Assembly: GCF_965638725.1 (NCBI RefSeq)
Contig: NC_134955.1
Span: 9,142,316 to 9,206,315, forward strand
DNA from: Aptenodytes patagonicus
Lineage: Eukaryota > Chordata > Aves > Sphenisciformes > Spheniscidae
Length of the DNA: 64,000 nt
Reading direction: 5' to 3'
Both the position numbers and the translations under genes were made by a program. Below are positions 14,701 through 28,300 of this stretch, one piece after another. The notes beneath the pieces were generated by a model. It made no database searches. It saw nothing but the letters and a program-made list of their open reading frames with translations, and was not told the DNA's origin. Every line of letters starts with the position of its first letter. Within the stretch, counting starts at the first letter, position 1.

Positions 14701-17200
14701 GACATCTCAGTGAAGCACCTGCGTCTACCTGCCAAGCCTGCACCTCCGTGGAGCAGAAATGGCACATAATGTGCACGTCCCAAGCCAAGCCCCAGTGTTT
14801 GTACTGGAACTACATTCTTACAGGATGGTTTCTGTCCTTCTGTAAAGCTACTCTTTCCCTCTCCCCCCGACTTCTGTGCTTGTTCTCCTCCCCCTGAATT
14901 TGTTCTTGTTATAAAAGAGAAGGATGTACTCCATTTCAGTCTCTCCCAGGTACCTGAAAGGAGCTACACAACGCAGAACATTTGCAGATAATTTTCATGC
15001 CAAAGACGCAAAGGTGCTCCGATTACCTAGCATGCATTTACCAGGGGAGAGGGAGTGAAGGGAGTCTTAGCCCTCCTCCCCTCTCCCCTGCCTGTAACAC
15101 TGGCTGCTGCAGCATATGGCTCTGCCGCACCTCACGCAGTCCTGGACTCTCGGCTGTTCTCTGACTTTTCCCACTGTGAACTGGGGTCACGTTCTTTCTT
15201 GATTATGGCCAGAAAAAATAGGTGGCACAAGGTATGCAAGGTATCAGACCCTATGACCGCTGACAAATCTCTAAGTACTTATGTACATTATGTTGGAAGC
15301 ATATTCCTAGAGATACTGTTCGTGTTTATAAAGTCTTTTGGGGTGAACATTGCTCAATGGAAAAGCAGCATAGAAATTTAACAAAAGCCACGCTGCAAAA
15401 TGTAAAAAAGTAATTCTCCCACAGGAACTGAAAGGCATTTCATACATGTCCAATGAGACATTAAAAATAATTATGTGGAAGAGTAATAGCTCCCTTGGTT
15501 GTTTTAATATATTTTTGTCTACAAACAAGAAACGTTCTCTAAACTGCTGCCTTGGCTTGGCTTGAAAGGTCTCTCAAACAAAAGCCCTTCAAGTGACCCT
15601 TAGATTATTAAAGCTCAGTAACAATGAATGTGGATCTCAGTTCAAACAAAGACTGTAAAAATAAAAAGACAGCAGTTTCAGTCTTGGAAATGAGTATGCC
15701 TCAATAAACTGGAAACACATAGAATGTAGTTTTGATCAGTAGTCGTACCTTCTCTGAACAAAACCAAAAACTTTTGTCTAAAGTTTTCAACATAGTTTTT
15801 GTCTCAAACAATAACTGCAAATAGCATCACTTCTAGTACAAATGGAAAGGTTGGATGCTGTGTCTGAATTTAAACTTCCCAGAGTTCGTTCAGAGAGCAC
15901 TTCAGATCACCAACTTTTTTTTATTCTATTCTTAATGATTTTTCCTCCAAAATTGCTAAATGTCGTTAGTATCATTGGAAACGTTTGTGGTGAACAAAAA
16001 ATGCCAGCAATGCCAAATTACAAGGCTTAAACACTCTGATCTGTGTCTCCCATGAGAAAGATACAAAGGTTGAGATGTTCAATGACAGACATTAATGTCA
16101 GATGCCAAAGCAGGAAAAGCAAACATAGGAGTGGGGAGAGATATATAGGCCCCATAGAATATCTTGTTTTGAAAGTCATATGTCATTTAAATGGCCTTTA
16201 TAACTGAAGAAGTTAATTAAGAATATATTTTTGTGTAGTTTGCAGGCAGAACATACACTGCTGCCAGTTGATAGAGTCAGTTTTGCACTTGTGAGCTGGA
16301 GGCACAACTTCTTGGTATCCGCTTCATTGCTGTGGGCACCAACGGCTGTGCACAGCACTCCCTCTAGGCATAGGCCAAAAAGGATGTCGCCAAAGCAAGT
16401 GGCCCGTACAAAATGTCAAAATGATCACAGTTCCATCGCCTTTGTGTCTATCAGACTTGCTCCTGCAGCCAGTGGAAGAACTGGAGAAGTAGGGACTGTA
16501 GCTATAGCTGGGAGAAGGGGACAATCTCCCTAAAGGACAGTGGTCGTCTGTCCTTTCCACCTAGGTCACCAGGCAGCTCACCAGCCCCTCACCAGTTGCT
16601 CTGGCTTTCCATGTGTACCCTAGTCTTTCTTTCCTCCCACTCTCCTTCCTTTAGAAGAAGCAGCCCAGCTCTCCCATCTCTGCGGCACACCCATCGAATT
16701 TGTATCATGAGCTCCATTTGCTATTATCAACACAGTGGCATCAAGCAGACACAAGTGTTTAGACATTTCTTAGCTGGGTAGACCATGTCATACTAAAACT
16801 CTCTCTGATGTTTTCATTATGGAAGTTCACCACCAGTACTGGAGTACTGGTACAGCTGAACAGGTGGACAAAAATGCAACGTATTTGCCCCAAACAGACA
16901 CCCTCTATACATTAACAAAGGCAGACAACGGATGCGTAGGAATGATTCCTCTCATTTGCCATGGCCAACCAACCTTGTCTCTCCTTTGTCAAATTTCTGA
17001 ACAGAAAGCTCGAATGGGCTTGATATTTGTAATAGAGAAAGTACAGACATCTGTGCATCTGCTTTAACAGCTTGGAAGCCGTAACATCACTTCTCTACGC
17101 GGGGATGCTTAATGACTGGAACTGCATTAGCATCCTTGCTGACCAAAGCTTTCTATTCAACCTATTCCTATTCAGAGCAGTAAATTAGCTACCTTTGTGT
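8721..17200. other. Intergenic DNA, no gene recognised
   Basis: After the CpG zone ends near 8720, composition drops to ordinary intergenic levels. Open frames are all 108 codons or shorter, match nothing I recognise and lack convincing splice context. No RNA gene or clear transposon was identified. A stretch near 9790-9870 vaguely resembles ancient amniote repeats, but not well enough to call. Confidence 0.7.
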
Positions 17201-17204
17201 TATG

Positions 17205-17420
17205 CCTGATTCCTGCCCAGGGGGTTAGGGAGATGTTTGTTCTGCATAACCATGGTAACAAAGTTGGCAATTAGCATCAAGTTTGGCTATTCCTGTGAAC
17301 AGGAATTACCCCGTGAACTCCATTTACCAGACACCAAACAGCCAGCAGTGTGACAATGATGCATTTAATACCGTGATGCATTTAACACCATCAAGACTGG
17401 ATTTAATACAGTAATAATAA
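17205..17420. promoter_or_regulatory. Candidate regulatory patch with 18-bp palindrome and 17-bp duplication
   Basis: This patch contains CCATGGTAACA (near 17251), the inverted repeat ATTCCTGT-GA-ACAGGAAT at 17289-17306 with perfect 8-bp arms, and a tandem near-duplication TGATGCATTTAATACCG / TGATGCATTTAACACCA at about 17357-17390. ETS- or STAT-like half sites lie in the palindrome. No coding potential. The regulatory role is speculative. Confidence 0.25.
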
Positions 17421-17854
17421 AAGACACTATAACCTACCAATCTACCTCTTTCTCACTCTCTCCCATGTTTCGAGACATTTGTATTTTCTCTTGGATTTAG
17501 TGAGCATCTCTCTTTCCTGCCTTAACAATCATCTCTTTGCTCTCGTATTGCAAAGACTAATGTACTAAAGCTCACCTGTAGCATGGAGTGATCGCACAGA
17601 TCCCTGAAGGTATAACTTCTCTTAGTACATGTTACACAACGCATTAAATGAAATACAGGACAAAAATTAATAAGTATATGCAGGAGGAAAATGTTTCTGA
17701 ACGAGATCTGGAAATGAAGACAGATGAAAAGACGACATATAATTTACTGAATAGATTAATAGTTGATAATGTTGTTACTGATGTTCTTCAAAGCACTGAT
17801 TTACTTTTTATGAGAATTCACAATCCTTAAACACAGGAATCTCCTCTGTTCTGT

Positions 17855-17935
17855 GTTTATACAGTGCTTAGAACAGTATGGCACTGGTCTGCCACCAGGG
17901 TTCCTAGGTGCTTCAGCAGTACAAATAAAGAACAG
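17855..17935 (+). repeat. Ancient interspersed-repeat tail (amniote type)
   Basis: The sequence TACAGTGCTTAGAACAGTAT, followed by CCAGGGTTCCTAGGTGCTTC and then AGTACAAATAAAG, resembles the 3' tail of an old amniote retroposon family that recurs in reptile, bird and mammal genomes (pattern: AGTGCCTAGCACAATGG, CTAGGTGCTAC, TAATACAAATAA). The family name was not determined from sequence alone. Confidence 0.4.
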
Positions 17936-20900
17936 CAGCAGATGAAAACTGATTATTAGAAAATCTTAATTCTTAACAGCTTAGCTTAACATCTGGTACT
18001 AAGAAACTAGGGCCTGGATTTCAACACAATTCTTCTCAGAGTTACTGATTGCTTTTGCGAGTTGCATCATTTTTATAGTTCTTACAACTCTTCTTACTCT
18101 AAAGTTAGATAGATGATGATAGCGTTGATGGCCTCCTGTAGTTTTCTTTTTATTATTGTTCTTTCTATATAACAGTATAGTAATTAGGTCCTTAGTCAGA
18201 AAAGAAACCCTAATCACATTGTGTCTCTGCAAACACCAAGATCACATAATGACCTGCAGTGCATTACAAAATGCTGGTCATAATTGTAGAAAGAGTTAGG
18301 AAAAGGAAGATGAATTTGAGAGAAACTGGGTCTAGTGAATGAGATATTTATGAATTTAAGAGTCACACCTTTTTTTCACGAGGATGGACAATAAATTAAT
18401 GTTGATGGCTGCTATGCTCACAAAGAGGAAAACTAAATACCTTTATCATTGAATATGACATGGCAATACATGCCAGAAGGTTCCATCTTGGTATTCGTTT
18501 CTATCTGTAAACAAAAAAGCCCAAACAGAAGCATGATGTCTGTTCAAGGAAATGGCAAAGTAGGACTTGTCATTTCAAAGGCTATGGTGTATTAATACTT
18601 AAGGTGTACTTAGCCATTTCTTTATCATTTTTGATCTTCCGTACTAAGTAAAGCTACCTAATACCTGAACACCTGAAACCATGCTAAGGTGAGGAGAAAA
18701 ACACTTTTGGATTAATACCACAACCTTTTAAGAAGTCAACAAAGTCTCAAAGATACTGTGTATTTCTGCCACGAAGACAGCAACATTTGGGCGATGCATC
18801 ACATGCAGGGGGAAAGAAGAGGGATATCAAAGGGCTAGCATAATGATAGCAAAAATTCTGTGAAGCCAACATAAACTAGGCAGGACTAGCTGTGCCATGC
18901 TTTGCTTGTAAAATATGTAAAGAAATAAATCCACTGCTATTTTTTAAAGACAAAATATGCATAAACTGACAGAAAAGTACTAACATGCTTAAAGTATCGT
19001 TTCATACAGCAGTTAACAAGTCTTGGAAAACAAAGCAAGAATATTTTATCTTGGTTCAAGCAAAGCATTTGAAGGCAGGTTCCCTTAGGAAACAAAGCTT
19101 ATGTGATTGCACTGCCAGTCCATCTGTCTCTCGAATAACTTCTCAACCTCAGACCTGTTACAGCCAAATTCTGTAGAGACATGACATTCCCAGCAACGCT
19201 AAGTGTTGGGAGCTTGATAGAAACAAAGGGTCCTAAACTAGTGCCTCCACTAAAGAAGCACTGCCATGTGAGCTCAGCAGTTATTTGCACAGTTTGGCTC
19301 CCCCCTTGCCAGTTACTCATCAGAACTAACTACAATACGTGCTACCATTGCCCAGCTGTTATCTGGGGAGAAGTAAGGGAAGGTAGTGGGAGGGGAGGGA
19401 ATCACAGGGGACACGTAGGGAGCAGGGGCTGAGGGCTGGACAAAGAGCTCCGAGGCAAGGATTCAAATCCAGGCAGCCAGGATTCATTAGTTCCACTGTC
19501 ATAGAACAACTTGTTTCTCAGTTTTTCAGTTCAACCAAGAAACTAGTAAAAGGAGTTATTTGCACAGCTCAGTTGATACTGGTCTTGAAAAACCTTTCTT
19601 TTCTGGCATTTCAGATCCTGCTTCCAACCATGGAGACTTGTGCAGGGAGATTTGATCTATCCTCAAGCAAGCTGAACTGAACCTTTACATTGATGGGGGA
19701 AGGAAAAGATGCATAATGACATTGATCTAGATGTGCAACAAACATCAGGTTGCTTTAAATATTCCAAAGAAGAGCTTGTATCCTTCCAAAGGGGGATATT
19801 TTCTGCTTCTTTTCATCTGCACCATTGTCCCCTATAAACCAACCTTTTATTCTGCTTGGGAACAGTAGAACGTGTGAGTAAGGACAGAGTTTACTAAATG
19901 TTGAATTAGTTAGGATTGATTTAACCATTTAGGCCTTTACTTGTGCTTAGGGAAACGTCCTGAACTTTGAAGAAGTTGTTTGATGCCATTTTTTCTAAGC
20001 AGGATGTAAACCGATTCTCTTTCATTTCCTATAAAGAACCCCATAAAAACTTGTCCTGTGACATACACAAAAGGAGGCCAGAAAAAAAAAAAAAGCCCAG
20101 CTGACAAAACCCACTCCAGACAGATGTATCTGTGAGCCATATATCAATTCCTTGCTCTGTCAAAAACTGACTAGATGATATAAAAGTGCCCAGGTCACTC
20201 TAGAATACATAGTCTTACAAGAAAAATTTCAGTCTTCTCATTCTCAGTTTTAAGTTTTTCCCATGTGACAAGACCTGTGACACCAGCTCCATTGTTGTGG
20301 TACCCTCCATTCCTGAATGTCATTAAGCATGCAGTGACATCCAAAACCAGCTTCAGTTTTGCTCTAGGTAGAGCAGAGAGCCAGCCGTTCACAGGGGGCT
20401 TGACAAGGGCAGAAGCAGAATTATCATCAAAGGAGCGAGTTCTAGTGTCTATCAGATCAGTAGCTGTCACTTAAAACTCTGGTTGTTATTTCTAACAAAA
20501 CCATCCCTAAAGGAATGGTACAAACCCTTAGGAAGCCTTTTCTGGTTCCAATTTTGTTTAAGTGCAGAGATGTAACTCCTCCATGGTTTGCTCCCAATAC
20601 CAGTAGCAGCTGAGGTTCCCAAAGAGCAAGTTCAATATCCACGGGAAGGAGAAGTTCAGACTGTTTTTCAGTGTCTTGCCAGCTACAGGGTGGGACTGGT
20701 AGCACTTGGGGCTAAACCTTCTTGACAAACAAGTTCCCATCCCAGTGGCTGTGTCTAAACTGTTTGGAGGTACCTGCTACAGCTTGTCCTGAAGACCTGG
20801 CCCTGAGTTACCCATGTGGCTTCCACTGGGCCTCTGGGGGTTTCTTCTTCATTGCAATTGATATGTGGGAGCAGAAGAGAACGAAAAAGACTGTTATGTA

Positions 20901-22585
20901 CCCAGGTCTCACTGAGAATAAATGGCCAAAGCACACTGCAGAGAGGAAAAGCATCTTGATCATTCAGTTCAGATATAACATGTGGCACCTTTGTAGAAAG
21001 AAAAGCAGCAGGATTTGCCCACAGAGCAGTTTTAGTAGGTGGTTTCATCATTTGGGTTGCAGCATTCTGCAGAGGTGAGAGGAAAGATAAGATGCAGGAC
21101 CCAGAAAGGACCATGCAAACTTACTGGTGGAGCAGACCTGTGTATCTCACAGTACAGCCAAAAGCCTTTGCTGAAGAGGCAGCCCAGTTGTTCCAGGAGC
21201 ATGGAGGGAGGCAAAGAGGTTTGGGAGGAAGTTAAAGATGGTTGTGGGAGACGGCTGCACTCACTCTCCTGCCATCATCTCCTGTCCAGGATATGTCAGA
21301 TGTATCTCTTTTCTGTTCTCTAGGTGCCACCTAATGGGTTGTGTAAGGAAAAAAAGATAAAAAATAAGGTGGACATGGTAGTGAGGAGTGAGCTTTGACA
21401 CCAGAGAATCCACAGCTGCTTTCTGGTAGCCAAAGCTGAATGCAATTCTTTCTCATCGCTGGCCTTTCATCTGGACAGACACATTCAGAGCTATGACTTG
21501 TACCTGCAAGAGCTGTATGCCCAAGAAAGCCCAGACCATTTTCTGTTGGCTCCATTCATCTGGCATTTGTGTTCTTAGATTTCCTATTGTCCAGACAAGG
21601 ACTCTGACAGGTCTAAACAACTCCACAGCCAGCACATAAATCCAGAGCATATCAGTGTCTCGTATATCAGTGTCTCATATAATGCACCACTGACTTCCCA
21701 TACTTTCAAAACAGATCCAAGAAGAGACACCAACTACAAGAATGTCCCATATAAGCTAAAGAATCCCTTGCTTAGAAAGCAAGGAGGATTACACAGGCAT
21801 GTGCTTCAGCAGCAGACCTACCTCTATTCAGCAGCACCTAGGGCTGCATAAAAGAAGAAGGGGAGATTACAAGGCAAGCATACATTCATTTGAAACATTA
21901 CCTTATTTTTGCTGAACAAGGCTTGCATGAATCATAACTTAGAATTGCTCAGAACCGAGGTGCATTTAATGTTTACCTTCTCTTCAGCAGATGACAAAGA
22001 GAGCCCGATTTTTGCTGTGCTTCACAAAAGGAACGCTGCCACGGCTCTCTGCACAGCAACTGCCATCAGAGGTTACCGAGACCTAACCTGGTTCTGACAC
22101 AGATCCTTCCATGAGTCTGTCACTGGCCTTCAGTACCTTGGTTTTTCTACTGATTCAAATTAGGATGAGAGTGACAGCGCTGGGGCTAGCGTAATCCACA
22201 GCACAGATCATCCTGCAGCTCTCTGGATCATCTGTGGTAGCATCAGGTAACTTCTTCAGAAATTAAGCTTTAATTGAACTCGAGTAACTAATATGTTCAA
22301 ACCAGAAACTTTTCTGTGGGTTTTAAAAATTTAATTATATTCCACCCCCAAATTTTCCTAGTGCTACTCATTGAAAATACACAGCTGCACTGGTGAAGCT
22401 GTCAGTGAAAGGAAGCTAGAGGTTTTGGCAGCTGCACAGAGGGGAAGAGGTGAGGCCCTGGACTCGTGAGAAGGCGTTGGAGACAGTTTAGGTTTGGAGA
22501 TATCTGGAGTCTGCTGACATTTTTGGCGATCTGAAGAAAACTCATTTCATCCCCACCCTTTTGTGAAAAAGACAGAGGTGACTAG
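17936..22585. other. Intergenic DNA, no gene recognised
   Basis: No coding gene, RNA gene or clear transposon was identified. Short local duplications occur, for example ATATCAGTGTCTC repeated near 21649-21676. A degenerate MIR-like stretch may lie at 22085-22190 but is too diverged to call. The longest open frames (about 119 codons near 20755-21114) overlap one another on both strands and look fortuitous. Confidence 0.7.
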
Positions 22586-22589
22586 TTAC

Positions 22590-22700
22590 AAAGCAGTAGG
22601 TCTTAGTCCCAGCTCTTAGTCCCAGCTCTTTCAGTGACATATCATATGACCATAGTCAAGCAGAGCTCGGTTCCTACCTCCATCTGTAAAAAGGAAGAGG
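22590..22700 (+). repeat. MIR-like SINE fragment
   Basis: The order of blocks matches a tRNA-derived MIR core: CCCAGCTCTTTCAGTGACAT, then ATATGACCATAGTCAAG, then CCTCCATCTGTAAAAAGGAA. The consensus equivalents are the CCCGGCTCTGCCACT, TGTGACCTTGGGCAAG and CCTCATCTGTAAAATGGG segments. The copy is heavily decayed and has a short internal tandem duplication (CTTAGTCCCAG twice, near 22602-22625). Confidence 0.6.
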
Positions 22701-24511
22701 CGCACTTTCTAAGGTGAACATCAAGATCTGGGACAGCTGGGGAGGAGAGTTCTTAGTTCTATGAAACAGACGTGTTTGAGCCCAAAAGCACTTAAGGCAC
22801 GTGCTGATGTTCCCAGAGTGGATTTTAGCTCAGGAGCATTGCATACACAATTCTGAGCTAGAGATCTTCTCAGGAAAGATGATGTTCACCATGCAAGTCA
22901 CTCTGAAGGAGCTACTTTGAGCAAAAGAACAGCCTTCCTGGTATCTATTTTCCTCTGCATGCCACAGAAATATTTTCTCTCTCTTTGAAGCAAGGTTCAC
23001 CTTTTTCTATATTTACACAGCCCCTATCACTGGTGAAGGAGCCAGCACCGTGGCTCCCAGGCACTGCTACAGAACAAAACAAATAACAGAAATAAGAATA
23101 CTCTGGCAAATTTATTTTCAACCTATATTTTAGTCACTTAAAATGTAACAGAGCAAAGTAAAACTCACAAGACATACCAATATCCTCTAAATAAATTCCT
23201 GGGATTGTGAAATACCATAGGAAAAAAATAAATCACCACCTTCAAAACAAGGTTGCCTTAATAAGATGGGACTTTCCTGTGCAAGAGATGCCATTTCACT
23301 ACAGTGGGTGAGACGTGCTATATAAGAATTGACTAGTATTAATTCTTACTGCTGTTGTTTGAGCTGCCTACACTACACATCAGAAAAATATCTCTGTCCC
23401 AGCGATGCAGTACAGCAAGACACTTTTGACATAGAAAAGCCAGCTTTCAAAGCACAACTGTACAGGAAAAGGTTCAATACCAAAGTCGTATAGCATTTTA
23501 CTGCCACTGACATTAGTATCAGCCTTGCAGAACATTGCAGTTGATATGACTATTTTATTTCTGAACTATGCTCACTTAAAATATGTGAACAACATATATT
23601 CATCGAGTTTCCTGTATTCAGAGCTTCTCATCCACCCCTACCTAAGGGGATGTTCTGCAGTTCACATTGCAGTATACAATAATACAAATATTACAAGATA
23701 TTGTATAATCCAAATAAATTAGTGGGACAAAATAAAGACACATTATTGAGAGGAAGAGATTCAGAGCATCTCCAAGAGATACCAATGGCTAAAACAGAGA
23801 ACAGCTCTCACAAAGGACTGTTTAGGGACGTGGGGAGGAGCTGTCTGCGCAGACCCTCCAGGGGGAGGAAAGTTTCACTTTTCACAAACCTGAGCTACCA
23901 ACTGCTCAGCAGTACGGGGGTGACAACGTACCTCTCCCAACTGGAGGTCTATCTAGGAAAAAGTATTTTCTCTAAGAGCTCGCCACTCCCCCTTACAGCT
24001 TCTGCAGTAGAGAAAATCTTACTAACTCCCATTGTGGAGCAGTCTGCCTTACACACACTGCGCAGGTGCAGGTGAACTGGTGATATCTAAGGTGCTGTTA
24101 ATCGGGACCCGCTGCTCCAGCAGATACAAAAGAAAAACAGTACATATGCTCTCACTGACACAAAAATCCCTTTTTTCCTGCTCTGCAGAGCTGGCCCCTC
24201 AAGCTCTCCTTGATGTGGTAATGTAATAGCAGACCGAAAAGAAACGTGCAGCTTTCAGCAGTGTACATCAATGAGGGAACCAAAATAGGTTTATCAAAGA
24301 AAAACGTGACTCTGACCCATCCTTGGAACCAAATCAAAGAGTATCTAATGGCAGGAGCAGGTCTCCAAGATGAAAACAAAGCCAAAGTAGTTTAAAATAG
24401 ATCCAGACAAGAATACATGGGGTTTTTTGTTGTGGTCATTGCCAGCCAGATTATGATTGGTTACAAATGTTAAGGGCCCTTGAGTTGCTTGAGTCCTTAA
24501 TCCATCAAATT

Positions 24512-24539
24512 GGTCATCACTATGTGCCAAGTGATGACC
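24512..24539. other. Perfect 9-bp inverted repeat (stem-loop)
   Basis: The arms GGTCATCAC (24512-24520) and GTGATGACC (24531-24539) are perfectly complementary around a 10-base spacer. The arms contain GGTCA/TGACC nuclear-receptor-like half-sites. Function unknown. Confidence 0.5.
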
Positions 24540-25312
24540 TCAGTCAAAAGCCATAAATCATTGCTCAAGAACCAAGCCTGCAAGCTCCCTCAAGTACCAC
24601 TGCTCTCAGCACTTGTGAATGGGGAAGGCAGGCTGCCCAGGATTTTGGATTAGCTGATTTACATGGAGGAAGACAAAATAGCTCTCAACTCCAAGCACCA
24701 CATTTTGCATTAACAGAAGCTGGCATGGAGCGTAAGAGCTGAAAGATCCACTTCCTTACAGTGTGGTCCCAGTAAGATTTAAAGCAGCGTGTAAGGAGTT
24801 AAAGCTAACCTTCTTGTTGCTAATCCTCTTCAAGGCATCGTAAGCCACCTCTCAGTTACTACACTGTGTAAAGAATGTCTATGCCACGTGCCGTTTACCA
24901 AATATTACTGCAAATTCCCAGAAAATTAATTACCCATTCAGAAGTAGAGGAATCACTAGCTATATTCTATTTGGCATATGTACCAAATATGATGAAGCCC
25001 TTTCTTAAGTATGAAACTTAGTTCATCTTTAGTTATGTAAATAAAGCAGGTGTTCACCTACAAAGCATTTTTCAGTAGGAACTGAATGATGAAGGGGGCC
25101 TTAAAAAAACTGTTGTTATAGGATTTTGAGGAGTCAAGGTAATATGTGCGTGTGTGTAAGGAACATTTAAAGCAGTAAAGAAAAAGTGTGGTCGCATTTT
25201 TCACCACTTAGCACTTTACAGCAAACTGTATTTCCTGTGGTAGGACATCTTTCATGAAGCCTTCCACCATCTCTCTCTATTCCAGTGACTGTTAGTCTTG
25301 TTTTTCAAACAT

Positions 25313-25352
25313 TTATATGTGTGTATATATATATATAAAAAATATATATATT
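25313..25352. repeat. TA-rich microsatellite
   Basis: About 40 bases of TA/TG/TATA repeats with an internal A run. Confidence 0.85.
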
Positions 25353-28300
25353 TAAATGACACTAAGCAACAGAATTATAAATAACAGGAAAAACACACGC
25401 CAGGGCATAAGTTAATTGTTCACTTGAGCACTGCCTAATCTGCCAGTCTTGCACCGCCTTGTCAAAATCTCAACTGAAGAGTCTGTTTCTGGCATGCCTT
25501 CGTCAAAAATCCTGGGAACTGTCTGAAAACTCGCTGCAGCTAAGGCCACCTCTCCATTTGCGTGTACAGGCTGGCTGGCAGAGCCAAAGTTCAGATTTTT
25601 GAATTGAGAAGACACACCTATGGTACTGATCCTTAAAACAATGCCTCAGTGACATACTTTAAACAAACGGTTTTGGGGGATCCAGATGATCTCTGAAATC
25701 ATTGTCATATGAGGAACAGGCTGCTAGCAAATGCCTGACAACACTAATTTTGATTCTGTTTTATTTCTTGAATGGGAACAGTACAGTTTTCTTTGTAAGC
25801 AGAAAAAAAAAATCATTGAGGTGCTGTACAGTTAAATACAGGTATTTCCAAGGCAGTTTGGAGCTGAAGACTGTATCTGCGTTAATAATAACCTGCAAAA
25901 AGTCTTAATCTTGCAAGCTTTTTGCACACCCCAAATCAGGTTGTAGCAATTACAGAAGAGGCCGGTCATATTATTCATTCAAATTTAAATACAAGAGTGA
26001 GCCCTTATAGGAATGGACTGTATTTTGGCAATGAAATCTTACCTCTCACAGTCAGAAGTATTATCTTAAAAGATAATTCATCAGAATGAAAAGCATTGGC
26101 AAAGTAGGTATTTTTGGGTTTTGTAGTTTGCTTACAATTTCATTTTTAAATGCTTTTGGCAGTGAACTTAATTTTTAAAATGCCATTACATTTATGCCAA
26201 AAACATTTGCCTTTTACATGGTATAAGTGTTTTATAATCATTCAAAAAAAGGGCACAAAGTGGGACAAAAGAAGCATTGGTACGAACATATAAAATTACC
26301 AGAATGGGGGAAAGTAGAAATTGCTGTGTGCCACTGCATGTCCCATCTCTCAATCCCAGTAAATACGCCTTCCTGAAGTGCCCGTCTGACGTGCTGAGAT
26401 ACGCTGCTTCACTTTGATATGCTGATTGATAACGGCAACTGTATATACTAAAACTACTTTTAAGGAAGCTTAATGTTATTCAAGAATTAGTAGTATAATC
26501 CTCTGCAGCAGTTCTGCAGGCTGAATCACAAAGCCTCTTCTAGGGACATTCAGCGCTACGGTCCCATCTCTGTCAGGTAACTATAATTTTGCTTTTACTT
26601 CCCATTTGCTCCACCCGACTTCCAGCTCCGTGGCCTCCTCCAGATGGCAAACCATGTCACATAACTGTACATGGGCCAGTGATGGTGGTAGCCACACTTT
26701 GGTCATGCAACAGGTGTTTAGGAAAGAGGGCAACAAGAGTACTTGTCCAGTACTAAAACAATCCATGCATTTGGCAGTCTCATCCCAGGCACTCAGAGAA
26801 CAGGGAACAAACAACATCAATTATTTTCATAGACCATTTCCAGGGTAAAAAAGCTTGAGAATCACCACCCCCCAGATTACCGTGTAGCACTTTGGGTGGC
26901 CTTTCCCCTTGTATCTCTGCGAAGAACTTACTTAGTACAGATCTTGTGTTGCACGCTTCAATGTCTATATAACCCTAGTTTTGGGGTGGTTTGTGTTTTG
27001 CTTTGTGTTTTGTTTTTTTTTTTTTTAACAAACTGGCAACCTACAGGTAGGAAAGAGCTTTTGTTTTACTTCTGAGTTTTGTTCCTTATGGCTTTGCTTT
27101 TTCTCCTAAAATTCAGGCTTCTTTACATTAAGAGTAAATGGCTGAAGGGACTTAAAATGATGAGGATAGATTTACTCCTTTCTGTTTCGGTTTCAAGAAC
27201 TCCGGAGGAATAAAACCCTACACACTGGGGATGAAGTGACTTGGCTTTCATGGCAGGATGCTCCCTCTCACAAACCACAGGAGGACAGAACTGCTCTGTA
27301 CCCGCTACAGCCTCTTAGACTTCAAGATCCTTGTTCCAGTAAGGTCGGGGAATTTTGCCACTTGGCCAAATCTAATCATGACTGCGCCCTCCTGCTGCGA
27401 AGGCCATCACGACTGGAGACAGCTTTTTACCACAGGCTCACATGCCCTTTTCCATATACCTGCCTCACCAGCTCTTTTTCAAACTTGTGTGCCTCCTGAC
27501 ATTTAGGAAACTGAGAAGTACAGTCCTGCTGTCTGTGGGAATCATTGCATAAAGTAATCCAGTCCCCCAAGATTTACAGCGGAGCTACAGTCCGCAACAT
27601 GCTGGACATCCATGGGCTGTAGAAAGCCTGGGGTTTGACCCGAGAAGCTCAACATAGAAGGCAATTTAAAAATACACAACTGCCAATGCAACATGGTGTC
27701 TTTTTTGGCAGAGAAGACAAAAATAGCAAAGAAACAACAGCTCTGTTCTTTTTATGAAAGCCTGGCAGTTTTCCAGTAGGGACTTAAGTACTTTTTGTAC
27801 TTTGGGGGAAAAAATGATGGGATGTGGTCCAAGACTGGTCATACGAACCTGAGAAATATGGAATAAGAGGCTGGGCTGAAGCAGCCAAAGTGGTACCACC
27901 AGCTGCAGCCCCATTAATTAACGCTCTGCGGTATGTAGCTGCAAGAATGACCCTGATACTAGTTGAATACAAGCAGATAACTTTTACAGAGCAGCTATGC
28001 TTTTCTTACTGAGGTATATTTATCCAAGAAGTACCTTGCACATTTCCCCCCATCTCACAGGGCAGTAAATTAGTTCTAATTGCAAAGGTATGTAGTAAAA
28101 GCTGTGCTCAGCCTTCTGCAGCATTTGAAGATTTATTTTACAGTTTTAGTTTTTTTCTGGATGTCTAAAATTGGGGGGAGAGGAACATGAGAGAAAATGC
28201 AGGTTTTATAGATCTATAAAATTACCTTACTTCAGATAAATAAGTGTTCCTCTGCAACTTAAACAATGTAACTGAAAACTAAATTTTGTGGCTGACAGTG

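Noticed and set aside
22085..22190. Possible additional MIR-like sequence
   Set aside because: It is too diverged; only scattered words match the consensus order.
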